Positions 41,507-41,552 of a stretch of 41,552 nt of DNA are shown here, one piece after another. The position numbers and the translations under genes are program-made. Source of the DNA: Clostridia bacterium (lineage in GTDB: Bacteria > Bacillota > Clostridia > Christensenellales > DTU072). The stretch is taken from positions 1-41,552 of the forward strand of contig JAFXIQ010000048.1 in assembly GCA_017533005.1 (NCBI GenBank), given 5' to 3'. A model generated the notes under the pieces. It was not told the DNA's origin and searched no databases. It was given only the letters and a program-made list of their open reading frames with translations. The stretch's first letter is position 1; every line of letters starts with the position of its first letter.

Positions 41507-41552
41507 TGTTCCAAACTTTAAAAAACGCCTTTATGTCTGCGGATATCCGCAA
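41506..41552 (+). CDS. secY: SecY preprotein translocase subunit, 5' end only
   Basis: Only about 15 codons are inside the window ([15 protein letters not shown]), a typical SecY N-terminus, in the expected position after rplO. It forms the protein-conducting channel of the Sec translocon in the inner membrane. The gene is cut by the window edge, not truncated. Confidence 0.9.
   Translation, partial: MFQTLKNAFMSADIR

Overview
The window is a gene-dense chromosomal segment of an uncultured-looking low-to-mid G+C Firmicute (Bacillota), most likely a Clostridia-like anaerobe. Evidence: strong AGGAGG ribosome binding sites and TTGACA/TATAAT promoters, the zinc-ribbon (type Z) S14 gene, an EndoA/NdoA-type mRNA interferase, lipoproteins with standard lipoboxes, a SpoIIQ-like membrane LytM protein, TtcA-like and UxaC proteins, and the Firmicutes-style S10-spc ribosomal cluster. 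I cannot name the genus. Stop codons are strongly biased: of 52 complete genes 38 end in TAA, 13 in TAG and only one in TGA.

Layout. 1-358: non-coding, with a 15-bp hairpin and four degenerate GGCTAAAGCC-centred repeats. 359-3930 (minus): gap and leuS. 4070-8741 (plus): an unknown membrane-anchored protein with an ABC ATPase and a large FtsX-type permease. 8937-11863: tyrS, a YigZ/IMPACT protein and ilvE. 11937-13528: a small lipoprotein, recX (apparently leaderless) and an ndoA/mazF toxin without a neighbouring antitoxin. 13663-18734: metG-tatD-radical SAM (1-nt overlaps), ksgA and an unrecognised protein. 18735-19180: non-coding, with two decayed 123-bp direct repeats and two terminator-like hairpins. 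19181-21540: a sodium:solute symporter and a membrane-anchored LytM/M23 protein.

21600-25773 is all on minus: a TtcA-like thiolase with a chromate-transporter pair, tRNA-Gln(CUG) cotranscribed with a DUF1858 protein, and an AEC permease with an unknown protein. 25914-27531 (plus) holds a Crp/Fnr regulator with its own apparent operator, and a membrane alpha/beta hydrolase. 27584-28478 is a compact divergent pair, a Cro-like HTH protein and a SLOG-fold protein, whose shared intergenic region carries three helically phased copies of one palindrome. 28514-31773 (minus): a SGNH hydrolase with a lipoprotein, and uxaC. 31774-32252 carries the uxaC promoter, a CG-alternating element, a strong promoter and a structured ~213-nt S10 leader. 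32253 to the end is rpsJ through rplO and the first codons of secY.

Housekeeping translation dominates (four aminoacyl-tRNA or rRNA/tRNA processing loci plus the ribosomal cluster). The accessory content is small. The most interesting parts are regulatory: the triple-operator HTH/SLOG locus, the self-operator of the Crp-like gene, the S10 leader, CGCG-rich promoter spacers, TATAAT-N6-ATG leaderless starts and the decayed intergenic repeats. Nothing resembles a prophage, an IS element or a CRISPR array.
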